64,000 bases of DNA from Grifola frondosa (lineage: Eukaryota; Basidiomycota; Agaricomycetes; Polyporales; Grifolaceae). Position 1 is the first letter of the stretch; every line of letters starts with the position of its first letter. The stretch is taken from NCBI GenBank assembly GCA_001683735.1, contig LUGG01000001.1, positions 1,612,001 to 1,676,000 on the forward strand, written 5' to 3'. Positions 48,201-60,485 of the stretch are shown piece after piece. A program made the position numbers and the translations under genes. The notes below the pieces were generated by a model, which worked only from the letters and a program-made list of their open reading frames with translations, was not told where the DNA came from and ran no database searches.

Positions 48201-49492
48201 AAGGTCCGCGTTTAAATCCAGTCGTTTCTCTTGGTCTCGTGTGGTCGAAAAGAAGCTAACAAATCCCATTGGTTTACTGTGAGTAATTTGATGCTACGAA
48301 TATTCTACGGCGGCAGGCATGGCGACCGGAAAATTGGAGGGACGGCGGAAGCTGACGAGATGGTAGATTTTGCAGGCAGAATCCAGGCTGAACGGTGTCT
48401 ACAGATCATCGATCTCGATTGCAAGGATAGTGAAGTTGTGACGAGGTAAGAGCATATATGTCACATTATCGTACGGCGCGGCGGCGTCGAGCAACGCTGT
48501 GCGTGGGAAAGAGGGCGGTGAGGCCGAGCGCGGCCGGAGGCGCAGTGGGCTAATTTGCCGAGCGCGTTAGCCCGCGCCTTTCCGTTGGCACAAGACGATC
48601 CCGGCGCTTCCAGTTCCTCTCTCGTTCCTTAGCGCCCGTCTTCGTTCCCCTCGTTCGTAGTCTATTATGCTAGTCTATCATCTTCATTCTTCGGTTACAC
48701 GAGCCCCGTTTCTATAGTTCGTGCTAGTAGCTTCAGTTCCCCCATCGAATGTGGCCGCTTGAACGCGCCCATGGTGAACATTGCACCGAGGCACTGATGG
48801 TGACGATGTAGCGATAACATCGGGATTATACTGGATCCCACCCTTCACGTCGATTATAATTTCCTGGTTTCAATTTGCTTATATTCCATCATATTTACGC
48901 CGGCCTCGTTCCGGTCCACCGGTTCCCTTATATCCTTTCGCCAGCGCTCTTGTCCTCGTCTCCCACCCTCTCCTCGTCGTCTTCGACGTTCGACGCGTCG
49001 TCCTCCCCCTCCTCCCCACCCCTTCCTCCTCTTACGACGACTCACGCTGACCATCCCTCTTTTCTCTTCACAGCTTCCCCACTTATCCACCACTTCCCCC
49101 TTCCCAGCCTCATATCTCCTCACTTTCAACACACGCTTCATCGCTGTGGCTGTTGCATGAACACTTCCTCCACACATGTAAGTCGCGTCTCTCCACATTT
49201 CTCCTCGCAAATCACGCGTAATCGCGTAGTCGCGCCATGGCCGCCACTGTCGGCGATGTGACGATCGGACGCTGTGCTCTTCTTCTCGCTCCTTTCGTAT
49301 GGGACGTGAAGTGTTGGTCTTACCTCCGCCGCCTGAGCCCATTCCCTCTTCTCCCTTCCCCCCTTCGTGTACTGTGTGCAGAGCCCACCCTCGCTGACCG
49401 TGGTCGTCGCCCCTTGTACCCTCCCCCATCTCACGCGCCTCGGGTGGCCCGCATACACCAAGCGTGTAATGCTGTCGTTGTGCGCAACGGCG
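45268..49492. other. Long stretch without a convincing gene
   Basis: About 4.2 kb. Several open frames (for example 46780-47253 plus, 47493-47849 minus and 45860-46177 minus) have no family resemblance, no clean introns and no partner exons. A perfect 8 bp stem (GCCTCTCT...AGAGAGGC) lies near 46765-46790. 48470-48600 is GC-rich and 48900-49130 is strongly CT-rich, probably the promoter and leader of the cyclin gene. No tRNA or transposase was recognised. Confidence 0.45.
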
Positions 49493-50934
49493 ATGTCTCC
49501 TGTAGTGCCTATAGTTCTGCCAGTGACTCACCCCTCATCTTCGTCGTCTAGTAGTCGGATTGAAAGCTCGTCAGATTCTGTGCCCTCGTCGTCCGCGGAA
49601 ATGAAAGACGTCTCAAACAACAAGGCTACCCGACCTTCGGCTTACCCGAAGAAACGTCCATCACCATATGGCATCTCCAAGTCGCGAAAGTCCCCGCTCT
49701 GCCTCCCGCAATCTCTCATCCGCAAGTCGCCGCGTGCTGTCCGGGCCGACTTACTCGCACAACGACAGCGCGATATCCACATCGTTGCTCTTCGACGAGA
49801 GGGCATCTACCTTGAGGACGAGTATCGCGAGGATATCCACGAGTACATGCATGAGATGGAGGTCAGTCCCAACCTGTCCTCTCGATCTGCATTTGCTGAT
49901 TGTCGGTAATTCTATAGCGGCATACAATGTGCTCGACAACGTCGATGGATCAACAGCCCGAAATTAAGTGGCATATGCGCCCCTGTCTGGTCGATTTCTT
50001 GGTCGAGATTCATTTCACTTTCCGTCTCCGACCTGAGACACTCTACCTCACGTTGAATATCATCGATCGTTATGTCTCTCGCCGGATCGTCTATATCAAG
50101 CATTACCAGCTGGTCGGCTGCGCTGCTTTGTGGATCGCTGCCAAGTTCGAGGACGCGAAGGATCGCGTGCCGACCGTTCAGGATCTGGTGCAGATCTGCC
50201 GCGAGACTTACGACGAGTCGGCCTTCATTCAGATGGAAGGACACGTTCTAGCCACCATCCAGTGGACGCTCGGTCATCCTACGGCAGAGTCTTGGTTGAG
50301 AATGTTGTGCTGTGGCCAACACTTCGAGGAGCCCAAGGTTCAACACGTTTCGCGGTTTCTCATGGAGATCACCTTGTTCTACCGAGAATTCGTCCAGTAT
50401 CCGCCCTCGTCGATCGCTCTTGGCGCGCTCACACTGTCTCGATATCTTTGCGGGAAGACGCGGCGCATTTTCGAGGAGACGGACGAGTCTCTCGCGGTTG
50501 TGCAGCACCTGAACTCCAGGCTCTCGAATTACTTGAACGATCTCTCGGAGATATTGATCAAAAAGTACGCATACGGCTTCTACTCCAAGGCCTCCACGTT
50601 CGTCGTGCAGTTCTACCTCCAGGGTGGCCAGTTTACCCGGCAGCCTTTGGTTTCTCTCCCTATGACGCCTGTTCGCGCACACCCCCCGAGGATCAGCACT
50701 CCCACGAGTGTCTCGACCACTGCGTCCGATCTCTCAGACGACATGCCCGCGACCCCGACGAGCCCCATTTTCTCCAGCGACTTGTTTTCAGGCTCGTACA
50801 TGTCGGATGACAAGGAGAATCTGCCGTCGCCCACATTCGAGCCTATCATCAACAAGCAGCATGTAGAGCCAATTCCTGAACAGTTCCTCCCCATGACTTC
50901 GTTACAATCAGTCGACAAGCTCTCCACAGCCTGA
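49493..50934 (+). CDS. G1-type cyclin (Cln/Puc1-like)
   Basis: This is a cyclin that should activate the main cell-cycle kinase. ATG 49493 (MSPVVPIVLPVTHPSS) is the likely start; an in-frame ATG lies at 49469. A Ser-rich leader and KKRPSPYGISKSRKSPL precede the cyclin N-box DEYREDIHEYMHEME. A 56 nt intron (49861-49916) follows, then MRPCLVDFLVEIHFTFRLRP, ETLYLTLNIIDRYVSRR, YQLVGCAALWIAAKFEDAK and TYDESAFIQMEGHVLATIQW. These are the cyclin-box helices, with the kinase-contact Lys and Glu present in AAKFED. The second fold has FLMEITLFYREFVQYPPSSI. The tail is Ser/Thr/Pro-rich (TPVRAHPPRISTPTS, ATPTSPIF) with likely kinase sites and a DDKENLPSP stretch. It ends TGA 50934. CLN versus B-type naming is from overall look. 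Confidence 0.88.
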
Positions 50935-52537
50935 ACGGCTCCTCCCCGCATCCAGCAGTGGTCGCATAGCCTGACCTACACACACTCTGCACTGCTCGTC
51001 GCCGGTTCTTATCCCTGCCCGCCTGGTGTATTAGGTTGTAAAAAGATTATCGCTGTCGTCTGTCCGATGCACTAGTTTCAAGAACCTCGCAAAATGTATC
51101 ACCATACCATACACGTCGACCATCGGCAATATCACACGCAATTGTGTCTCTGCAACTCAACATCATCCATGCATGCTCCCTTTCCCTGCAATTGTCTGTC
51201 GTCTGTTTCATCATCCCCAATCGCCGCAATCGCCTACACGAGAACATGGTCGAGGTCATATCGGGGGGCTACGTACGACGTTGCGCCGAGTGTTCGCAAT
51301 GACTGCATGTACAAATTACGGACAGCTTCTGTCTGCCGTCGCCCTCCGTGTGTCTCTTTCTGTCTCTTTGGTGAACCAAGTGTCTCTGTCTCGTTACATT
51401 GAACCCTCAATCGGCACATTCATTCCCCTCAATTACTACTCTATGCATTCCTTCATTCTGGCACCGCGCACCAGTCTCCCAGTCGCCTTACGCGACGAGT
51501 TCGACAGGATTCTCCCCCTCCTCCCCCATTTAAACTGCCGCCTTCGTTCTATCTTATTCTCTACTTCTATTGTAAATCTTTACCCCTTCTGCGATTTTTT
51601 CGCGTCGTGTGTTTCCACCTTGTGTCCTCCACACTGTCACCAACTCCACTGTGTCATATCCCCTTCAGCTTCACTATTGTTTCGTCAATGTTTCAGCATC
51701 CAGATTTCTCTACCCACTGTCGTCTCAACCTCGTCGCCCTACGAGCCTGAAGGGCTCCTCATCGTATCGCGCAATCAACCTGTCATTTTTTACATTATCA
51801 GAAATCAATTCAGCATTCTGCAATCTCTGTCTGCCTCGTATCATTGTACCCGTGTGATACTGCGCATATCAAATATGGCGTGCTTCTCCGCGCTCGTCGA
51901 GCTTCTGAATTCGGAGCACACAAACGCAGCACAAGGTTCGGAACTTTCACGTTGAGTGCGTATAACAGTTTCTTGCTTCTGGTTACCAGGTGAGGTAAGA
52001 TACAGGCCTCGACGGAGGACAAGCCTTCGACTTCGACTGTGGTGGAGCGCGATTGATCAATCAGGGGCAGATAGGAATGATGAGGCCGTCCAACAGGAAT
52101 ATCACCTGGCGCGGAGTCCATGAGGAAGTGTACAAGCGTTGTCAGGTTAGCGTCCGCAGGTGTGCATGTGAACGCGGGCGATAGAGCCGGCGTAAACACA
52201 TCGCGGCGGACTTTTGCAATCAGAAATGCTGCGATGGATGTCCGTCGTGCCCACCGCCTCTGGCTCATGACCTCGTAGCCGCTCCGGAGAGATCAGATGG
52301 GGGTAAGGAGCTTGCGCACGCCGGACGTAGAGCGGTTATCAGCACGCTTTCGTGTATTTGTCTCACCGAACATATACTAGTACATCATATACGTGACCGG
52401 ATTCTTCAGTCGGATTCATGGAACGTCTGCCCCACTCTGCGGCTCGCCCCCCGCCTTCCGTGTACGATATGACCTGATATTGCTAGCCCGGGTGCCCACA
52501 TCGCACCATGGTCTCAAGCTCCCGCTACTTATCGCCG
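50935..52537. other. Intergenic, convergent 3' flanks with CT-rich stretch
   Basis: About 1.6 kb between the cyclin and the convergent oxidoreductase. 51430-51800 is pyrimidine-rich on the plus strand. Open frames at 51173-51955 and at 51810-52268 (minus) show no family, start context or splicing logic. I see nothing here that I can call. Confidence 0.4.
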
Positions 52538-55114
52538 CTACTCGAGGATCCACTGGTCGCCGCTCTGCTTGATCGCGACGGGGCGCCGCTCGTCGAGACT
52601 GATACGGCCCGCGTTGAGGATGGCCGTGGTGAGCACGGTGTTCGTGATCGTAGGGAGACCTTGCGCATCGTACTCGGCGGGCTGCGTGTCCCCCGCGTTC
52701 GCGCTGCGCGCCGCGTCGACGAATTTCTCGATCGAGACGTACCCATATCCGCGCTGCCCGTCAAAGTGCCCATCCTCGCTCGGCGAGTACTTCATGCTGC
52801 GGACAGTGATGGGGGTGTCTGTCAGTGGCGAGCCACGAGAATGATGGGGGACGCACTAGAACGGGTTGTACCACGCTTTGCCGCTATCGTCCTGCACTAT
52901 GTCGTAACCGCGGTGTGCTTGGTCGACGTTGATCTCGCCCTGCGTGACATCGGCCCATCAAGATTAATGTTGAATATAAATCAGCGATCATGATGCGCCC
53001 AATATCGCGACATCCCAGTATCGGAGACAGGTGGTGCCCGCATTCTCACCTTTTCGGCCATGTAGTACCAGTGCTGTGCGGAGTGCACGCCCGACTTGAG
53101 CGGAGCAGTCCACGACGCGGAGTACACCGCAGTGCCGCGGTGCGTCGCGCTGGTGAGCGACTGCCAGTCGACGAGCAGCGTGATCGTGTCCTCCGTCTGA
53201 GGCACGCAGTTGTACGGCTCGCTCGTCGCGATGCCCGTCGCGGCGCTGGCGATCACGCGCGTGGGCACAGCCCTGCCCTGCATGATCCAGCAGTGGATAT
53301 CAATGTGATGCGAGGACAGATAGTAGCTGGGCGCGAGGAAATGATGAATGTTGCGGTCGCTGCCGCGAGGCTGCCACGGACCTGATATCCGAGTCCTTGC
53401 CGGCCCACGCGCGGAAGGTCTCCAGCTGGCTCTTGGGCTGGCTCATCCATGCGTTGAAGAAGTTGAACTCGCCCAGCGCGGCCGCGCGCGCCTTCGCGTC
53501 GCTGTACACGGGATCGAACCTGTGCGGCACACGGTGAGCATCGAGCGGGACGAGGTGGCTGACTGGAATACCGACCGCTTGTGGTGCTCGACGAAGCATA
53601 CTACGTTCTTCCTCTTGGCCGCGGCGACGAGTTCGTTGTGGTGGTGCAGAAGCTGGACGGCAGGCTTTGTGACCAGGACGTGAAGACCGTGCTCGATCGC
53701 GTATAGGGCAATGGGGAAATGAGTGTCTATGGACAGGAAGGTCAGTCAAAAGCAGAATGGAGTTCGTCGTGCAACTGTTATGTCTTACTGTCTGGAGTGA
53801 ATATGATGACAGCGTCCCCAGGCGACAGCCTGTTGATCGCGTCCTTGTCTGGGATTCCAGTGCGTAAGAAATCGGATAAAATATCGAGATATCTGACTTA
53901 CAAGCCTCGGTGTTCACTGCATTGCCTTCAGGAAAAGCATCGAAACTAATCAAGGTAAAAGCCAGTCAAAATTTACCTCCGCGGAACTTGGTGCAAAAAA
54001 ATCTTCGCACAGCCGTCCAACTGGACCCCACCCTTCTCATTCGCATCAGACAGGAGGTCTATGTTGCATAGCCGCGATCATAAGGGCGCGCACTGCAGCA
54101 CCTCCCGAATGTCCTTGTAGAGGGCTGTCCGGAGACATCGATTTTGGCGCAAGCGCGTCCAAAGACATTTGGGCAAGGCCTAAGTCTCGCCCAAAAATAT
54201 CCAGACATACAAACTAGCCTCAGGAAAAATGGGAACTTTTCCTGATTTTAGCAAGTTCGTTGCATTCGCCGCTGCGGTTTGTAGCTCGAAGATATCACAC
54301 CGTAGGAATGATAACGCCTCGATTGGGTGTACAATCGATGTCCACAGACCCTTCGGTATCCAGTTGATGGCGCAACAATGTGTGGACGGACAGGCGGTCC
54401 CGTATCAGCCCCACCAAAAGGTCAATTTATAACCAGACAGTTGAAAATATTTCAATGGTCAATTGGACGGAAAATCCGCATTTTCCGAGAGGACAATGGA
54501 CGTTGGATAGAGCTGATCAAGCTGTCGATCCTAATCCGCGCGGCGGGTCAGGGATTACTAGCACAATATGAACACTCACGAAATATCCATATCCTTGTAG
54601 ACTTCGGCAATGTTCTCCTGCAAGTGCTTTCTGATGGCAGGGAACTTGGAACCGGTAACTCCAACCATGCTGAGTTTGTCAACCTGTTCTAAGATCGTGA
54701 GGAAGACTGCTGCAAAATACAGGAGGCAGTGGGTACCTTGCCCAATCTTCTAAGGTCAAACAACGTCAACGCGACGACCTACAGGTACTTCTTAGAACTA
54801 TGATCTCAAGCACAAATTGTATAAAGAACATACACCGATCTGCGAATGTAACCACAACTGAGCAAATTAAGCTACATTCCAGCTCAACTGAAACTGACCT
54901 TCTTGTCTGACTTGGATGCGCCTGTGCCAGTCCACCCTGTTGTGTACTCCCCTACAGCCCAACCGATTGCTTAACTTTGTTCTGAATGACAACATAGCGG
55001 ATACGTACAGTACCACCTGTACATCGAGCAATGTCGTGGTGAGCAGGTCACGCGCGGTCGATATTCGTCACACTCACACATGAGGACATTCAGCTTTTTA
55101 GTTTCCGTTGACAT
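52538..55114 (-). CDS. Gfo/Idh/MocA family NAD(P)-dependent oxidoreductase
   Basis: This is a sugar- or sugar-acid-type dehydrogenase with an N-terminal Rossmann fold. The start at 55114 reads MSTETKKLNVLM. Exons follow with GEYTTGWTGTGASKSDKKV, VVALTLFDLRRLGK, KLSMVGVTGSKFPAIRKHLQ and NIAEVYKDMDIS. After a 634 nt intron come FDAFPEGNAVNTEA, HGLHVLVTKPAVQLLHHHNE (the family's catalytic-lysine region, EKP changed to TKP), CFVEHHKRFDPVYSDAKARA and NFFNAWMSQPKSQLETFRAW. AGKDSDI, the C-terminal sheet (GIATSEPYNCVPQTEDTITL), GHFDGQRGYGYVSIEKFVDA and GRISLDERRPVAIKQSGDQW follow, with the stop at 52538. Exon ends between 53280 and 53950 are approximate. The substrate cannot be read from the sequence. 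Confidence 0.83.
53946..54579. other. Unusually long intron with inserted sequence
   Basis: The intron between the exons ending KDMDIS and starting FDAFPEG is 634 nt (minus-strand donor GTGAGT at 54574-54579, acceptor ending at 53946), against about 50-60 nt elsewhere. The inside has no coding frame that matches the host gene. A short hairpin TTGGGC...GCCCAA lies near 54167-54192. No terminal repeats or target duplication were found by eye. Confidence 0.5.
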
Positions 55115-56263
55115 GGCTGTTTCGTACGGCAAGCGATGCAGATGGCGGAGAAGAAGGGAGGCATTGTTTAGATGGAAGCGTTGCTATAAGTAAGTCCGAC
55201 GAAGTGCTCTCCTGGCCATCGAAAGCTAGCACCGGCCCGGATCCACCGGCGGACCGGTCGACAACCGTGGCGGTCCTCTTCTGCCGCCGCTCTTTGCGAC
55301 CCATCCACCACCGAGGTCTGAGCGTTGACTTCACCTACAGCTAGTGCTTGTCGCAGTGTCTATGGCTCTGTTGTGTGGATTTCCTGTGGCGAAAGGTACC
55401 GCACGCGCGAACCCAGGCCTTGCGCGTGAGACGTCGCATCACCAACGCTTCTGCCCTTCTTTGTCTTCAAATTGCTCCGACGATCACCTGGCTTCAGGCT
55501 CCGAGAATGAATCCTAATTCTGTCTACAGCAAATCCACGGCATTTTGGCCGTAGTAAACGGATAGTCGTTGGAGCTTGGATGATCAGCGCAGCATGTTGT
55601 TCCGCGATATCGGCTTACTCAGTGACCACATATATTGGAAGCGTCGACGTTGACCGCGTCCTCTTGCTCTCTCCTCCACCACCACTATATCCTGCCATGG
55701 TTTAGCATATGAAATATTCTTTTGCCGTTTGCTAGCCACACCATCCCTCTTTCGATCATCATCTATGGATTTCTGACGCATCAGCGTCCAGGTTGAGCGC
55801 AACTACGGTACGATATCTATATTTCATCATTTGTTGCCAACACCAGCTCTTACGTCGTTCTACGAACTGGGTTAATTTATTTAAATAACTCCATCCGTAT
55901 GACATCACGTTCCGAGTGCTGACTTCATGCTATAACAGCCTTGCACAGGTTATTCATATGTTTTCCCGAATCCGTCTGCGGTATATCGGGGTATATCCAT
56001 GCATGATGCGCGTGGTAGCTCTGTATATGGATTGACATCCCTTGAACGTCTCGCAGACGAGCGCAAACGATGTTGTGTCGGCGTCGGGGCGACCTTCGCT
56101 GTTGGCGCGGGGTTCGCGGCACCGGAGGCGAGGTAGCAGCACACGTGTTCTTCACGTGCAGGACTGGGTGTGGTGCGGTGGGGATGCTGCTCCCGGACTT
56201 CCCTTAGTTTCATTCAAAGCCTTGCCATGGCATGCAGCTGCCGGCCCACTGCACGCAACGACC
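55115..56263. promoter_or_regulatory. Divergent upstream region
   Basis: About 1.15 kb between the oxidoreductase (minus) and the 56.3 kb gene (plus), containing both promoters. The frame of the plus gene is open upstream to 56042, but the first ATG followed by family-like sequence is 56264. No other gene was recognised. Confidence 0.35.
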
Positions 56264-59240
56264 ATGGCACAACTATCCACTCCTCCTTTGCTCAGGCATT
56301 CCATTCCTCCATCCCCCACCTCTAGCGTGAATCCCAATAATTCCCAGTTCACGCCGAGAAAGGAATTCATCCGCGAACAGAGAGTCATTTCTACCTTCTC
56401 TCTCCTCACGCTCTCTGGGACTGGTGCAGTCAGACTGTACAGCTTCCCGGCTGCTGTCATTTCTGCTTTACGTCGTCTCTTTGATCATCAGAATCTAATC
56501 GTCAGTGTCCGCGAGCATGCGTCGAATAATTTCTTTGAGTTCTCGCTAGACCGCAGGCCATGGGCCAACATCAAGAAGCTGGAATCCGAGAAGCTCATTG
56601 TTGGCATAGTTTCTCTCATCCTGCAACACGGATATTCGTTCTTGTCTACCATCGACTACGGGAGAGAGCACGATGACTGTATCGCCATTGCCTTCTCCAA
56701 ACCATTGTCCGTTCCTCCATCTTCCTCCGCCATCCCTCTCCCGAATGGTTCTATCACCTCCCTCCCTCAGCCTTCTAGGACGCTCTTTGCCATCTCATTC
56801 CCGTCGAATACCGTCTTGCATATTATTGACCCGCCACTACACTCTACACCCGCTATTCTACAGGCAGTGAGAAACGCCTGGCCTCGTGGCGTCGCGGACG
56901 AGAAGAAGCTCGGAGACTCGTACATCTTCAAGATGAAAGGCTACAAATGTGAGGTGCCCGCTCGTTCCGGTACATTCATCAAGTGATTCATAATTCCAAT
57001 CGTAGGGTTTCAAGAGAACACATTCGCTACCGACTCATTACGCCAAATCCTCTCTCTACTTAGTGCTCTTGACCGTCACGCGTTCAAGTTGTTAACGTCC
57101 TTATGCCTCACGAAACGCTCACGATTGAAGGACCTCTGGATATTTACTGGTCCAACTGACGACTTCCCATCGAACGAATCCGCGCCGTCTACCCCAGGCA
57201 ACCTCAGCCTAGAACTTAACCGGGAAATCACTCCTCAGTCGTACTCAGCCAATGTGTACGTCCAGCTTGTCCGAATTTTTGACAGCTAAATATATTATGC
57301 TTATTCGCGAATAGTTTTGGTGGAGGTACCATAACCCTACGGACTCGCATTTTCTTCATACACGGTTATCTACCGATACTTCTCCTCTCATGTCTTCTCC
57401 ACTCAAGCAAGTGACCGCCCCGCTCACAAGAATCATGGCGCCGTGCTCCGCAAGCCGTATGTCAAACCGCAGCTGCCCGCCGCCTTCCTCCTCAGACACC
57501 TCCATCAACAACTCCAACCTCGGGTCGTCACTGTCGCGCTCTTCCGGCCAGAAGCGCACGCCGCAGGCGAGCGAGGTTGAGAGCATGGACATGACGGGCA
57601 TCGGCTCCGGGCGCAGGAGGGCGGAGAGCCAGCCGCGCACCCCGGACATATTCTACCCGAATGGAGGACCCAGCACCCGAGGCAACACCGAGTTTGACCT
57701 GTGGCATCGCTTCGACCAGATGCCTCCCCCCACCAGCCATCGTCGTGACGGGCGTCTCTGGCGGGCCAGACAGTCCTATATATCAGCCAGCTCAAGAGAA
57801 CATAATGCCTGTGTCGCACAACAGAAGTTTCTCGGAAAACTTCCCTAGACCCCGAACAGGCTCTCTTGGGTCAAACACCCCGCCATCGGCTAGAGCGCGC
57901 CGCGCGTCGTCCCCCTTGGCCTCAGCTGCTTTCACCGCCTCCCAATCTCCCCCTCCACGCGCCATCGTTCATCCAAACGCACGATCTAGACAACACCACG
58001 GGGAGTGGGCGCGCCCTGCACGCAGAGGAGATCCCGCGCACCAACAGCAGCAACCCGCCGAAGGAGCCTGCCTCCGGCGCGCCTCGCATCCCCACCCCAC
58101 CCTCCTCGCGCCCGGCATCTTCCGCGACTCTGCATACTCCTCCAGCACAGGCTGGCGCTCCGGCGAGATCCCCAGCGCGTGGACAGGGCGCGACCCCGAG
58201 CCCGGCGAGGAGCGGCGCCGCAAGCTCTCCGGCCTGCGCGAGGGCGAGCAGCGCATCGTCCCGCAGGGTCCACGTGAGCGCCGCAGCAGTCGCACGGGCG
58301 CAGAGGAGCGGTACTCCTCCGCCGGACCGGCACCGGCCTCTGCGCCAAAGGAGGAGCGGCGCGCAGATGACGTCGCCACTAGCATGTTACCTCCTACCAT
58401 CAAGGAGCAGCCGAGCCAGGAGCAGGACGAGCCCGGACCCTTCGTTGGTCGCAGGGCGCGCACGCCGGAGACACGGGAGGGACAGGTGCCTGCGTGGTCG
58501 CCGCGTGCGGAAGAGCCACAAGGTGAGGGCGCGCGAAAGAGCGAGGCGGCAGTCGTGGGCAATATGTCGTCGCGACCCGCGGATGCGAAGAGCCGTCCGA
58601 TGCCTCTACCAACCCTGAACGGCGCCTCGAAGGGTGCGTCGAGGGGTGAGCCAGGGCCGACACCGAACGGCGGTGCGAGCCATGCGAGGTCTGCTCCAAA
58701 TGAGAGCGCGAAGGCGCGGCCGCCTCCAGTGAGGAGAGAGTCGGAGGGCTGGGTGCTGGTGAATATCGAGGGCCACGATAAGGCACGCTCGCCGACGAAG
58801 GACAAGGGGAAGGGCGTCGCGCAGAGCGCAACGCGCCCATCGGGAAGGCCGTCCCCGAACGGCAGAAGCAAGTCCGACTCGCGTACCTCACCCAAGGCAG
58901 CTCCGCAGAAGGGCGCGGGCGTGGGGCGGTCCATGATGTTGCCCGCTGCGAAGGCCATCGTCATCGTCGATGCGGTCGGCGCCAAGGAGCGCGAGAAGGC
59001 TGCTAGTGGATCGGGCTTGCGCTGGCTCCTCCTGGGAAGACTAGGGACAAGTCGAGCAGCCCGGACCCCGCTCCGACGCCGTCTGCGGCGAGGCGCAGGG
59101 CGCCTCAGGGGGGAGTGACGAGGACGAAGATGGTGGAGGTTGAGGAGAACGATGAGAAGCTTGGGTTGCGGCAGAAGTGGAAGCAACGTGGAACGCCGGC
59201 AGCCGCAAAGTCGCGCGACAAACGCTACAGCATTGATTGA
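56264..59240 (+). CDS. Conserved fungal protein of unknown function with disordered C-terminus
   Basis: The function is unknown. Starting at ATG 56264 (MAQLSTPPLLRHSIPPSPTS), the N-terminal 250 residues look globular: FIREQRVISTFSLLTLSGTG, ISALRRLFDHQNLIVSVREH, FEFSLDRRPWANIKKLESEK, ILQHGYSFLSTIDYGREHDD, VDPPLHST-like IIDPPLHSTPAILQAVRNAW and YIFKMKGYK. An intron with acceptor near 57006 leads to FQENTFATDSLRQILSLLSA and RLKDLWIFTG. A second intron after 57255 leads into about 600 residues rich in Ser, Pro, Arg and Glu, including EGWVLVNIEGHDKARSPT. The end KWKQRGTPAAAKSRDKRYS with TGA 59238-59240 is in a different frame from the preceding part; the shift is near 59017. Other frame changes between 57300 and 57660 are likely. 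I recall similar proteins in other basidiomycetes without a named function. Confidence 0.62.
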
Positions 59241-60485
59241 TCTTGTGTTCTTGGGGTTGGATAGTTGTTGGATAGACGGGTGAGTGGCAATAAATTATAT
59301 GCCACCACGTACTAACCCTCTTTCAGTTTTCTTGTTTTGCTAGATCTGTACCTGTTATATGGTTACCTTGGGACGATCATACCCTAATGCATGTTGCACC
59401 GGATACCTTACAATCCAGTGCTACGGTCGCCACAATTTTCATGTACTCATTACTGTTACGACTTGACAAGACTTGATGTTTATTTCAATTGACATACATG
59501 TATTACACGAATACGCGTAGTTACGAAGCTGTAATGAATTGTGTCTCATTCAAAACCTCGTTGGCGATTTGTTGTAGCACACCACAAAGATTCAACATTC
59601 AGCGCTCAGCCATCGACGCGTCGAGAACGCCACATGCACGTGACCGCGCCAACGCGTCACGCATCCCGAGCACTGACCGAGATTTCGTGTAGGCGAAAAG
59701 TTTGAGTTATTGTTCGAAGGGATGGAAATACACCAATCAAAGACATCTCGTTTTGTCGTTGCCTTTTGGATGTAAGGCGCAAAGAAGACACGGAGCGGCG
59801 ACTGAAGAATGGAAGGCCAAATCCGCCACATACCTTCGCCGTGATCACCGTGCTCTGGATGTTCCAAGCAGAGTAAAGGATGTATAGCTAATATCCGAGC
59901 TCCTATGTCGCAAACATGCAGTAGACTTAAAATAATGTGGGCAGATTATGTTCGAAATGAGCGCAGTGAGCGCGGGGCGACCAGTGTGTGACGCGTGAGT
60001 TTGGGAGGAGAGAGACGAGAATTTCAAGTACAAATATGATGCTCATTGGACTAAAGCTAGCCCAGCTGAGGTTTACGTGCAATGCGTGCCCGGGGGTTGC
60101 GATTATAGCAAGAAGCCGAGGCGAGGAGATATTACAGACCGAGCCGGGTCCGTGGAAGACCGGGAGTTCCGCCAGACGACGGAGGCGAGCCAGATGGAGC
60201 AGCAAGCTGTGACGAGCAGGACAGGCGAAGAAGCAGCACGAGCTCAATGAGGACGAAATGGGTGGAGAGATGGTGGGAGAAAGAAAGAAAGGGAGGATAG
60301 AGCTGAGTGTGAATTGAAAGGAGATGAGGGTGGCTGAGCGTGGATGGGCCTCGGGAGACGCACTACAGCAAAAATGCGAGGAACCGCTTCACGCATTCGT
60401 ATCCCAACCAAGCCACCTGCCCTCTTGCCCTCCCCCTTCCTCCCCCCTCACATCACCCCTTCCACTCCCGCTCTCTTCCCTCACC
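59241..60485. other. Intergenic with possible small minus-strand gene
   Basis: About 1.25 kb. A minus-strand spliced frame is possible: coding-like sequence near 59840-59885 (YSAWNIQSTVITAK) meets a good donor (GTATGT at about 59835). Open frame is also present at 59927-60247 (minus). I could not join these into a recognisable protein. The last 100 bp before 60486 are pyrimidine-rich, as expected for the ITC1 leader. Confidence 0.35.

Noticed and set aside
48854..49531. Arg/Gly/Glu-rich minus-strand open frame of 225 codons
   Set aside because: It is the complement of the CT-rich cyclin leader; composition alone explains it.
51173..51955. 260-codon plus-strand open frame
   Set aside because: Low-complexity pyrimidine-rich DNA keeps the frame open; no family resemblance, introns or start context.
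57969..59186. 405-codon minus-strand open frame
   Set aside because: It lies opposite the GC-rich disordered tail of the plus-strand 56.3 kb gene, which continues from a clear globular domain.
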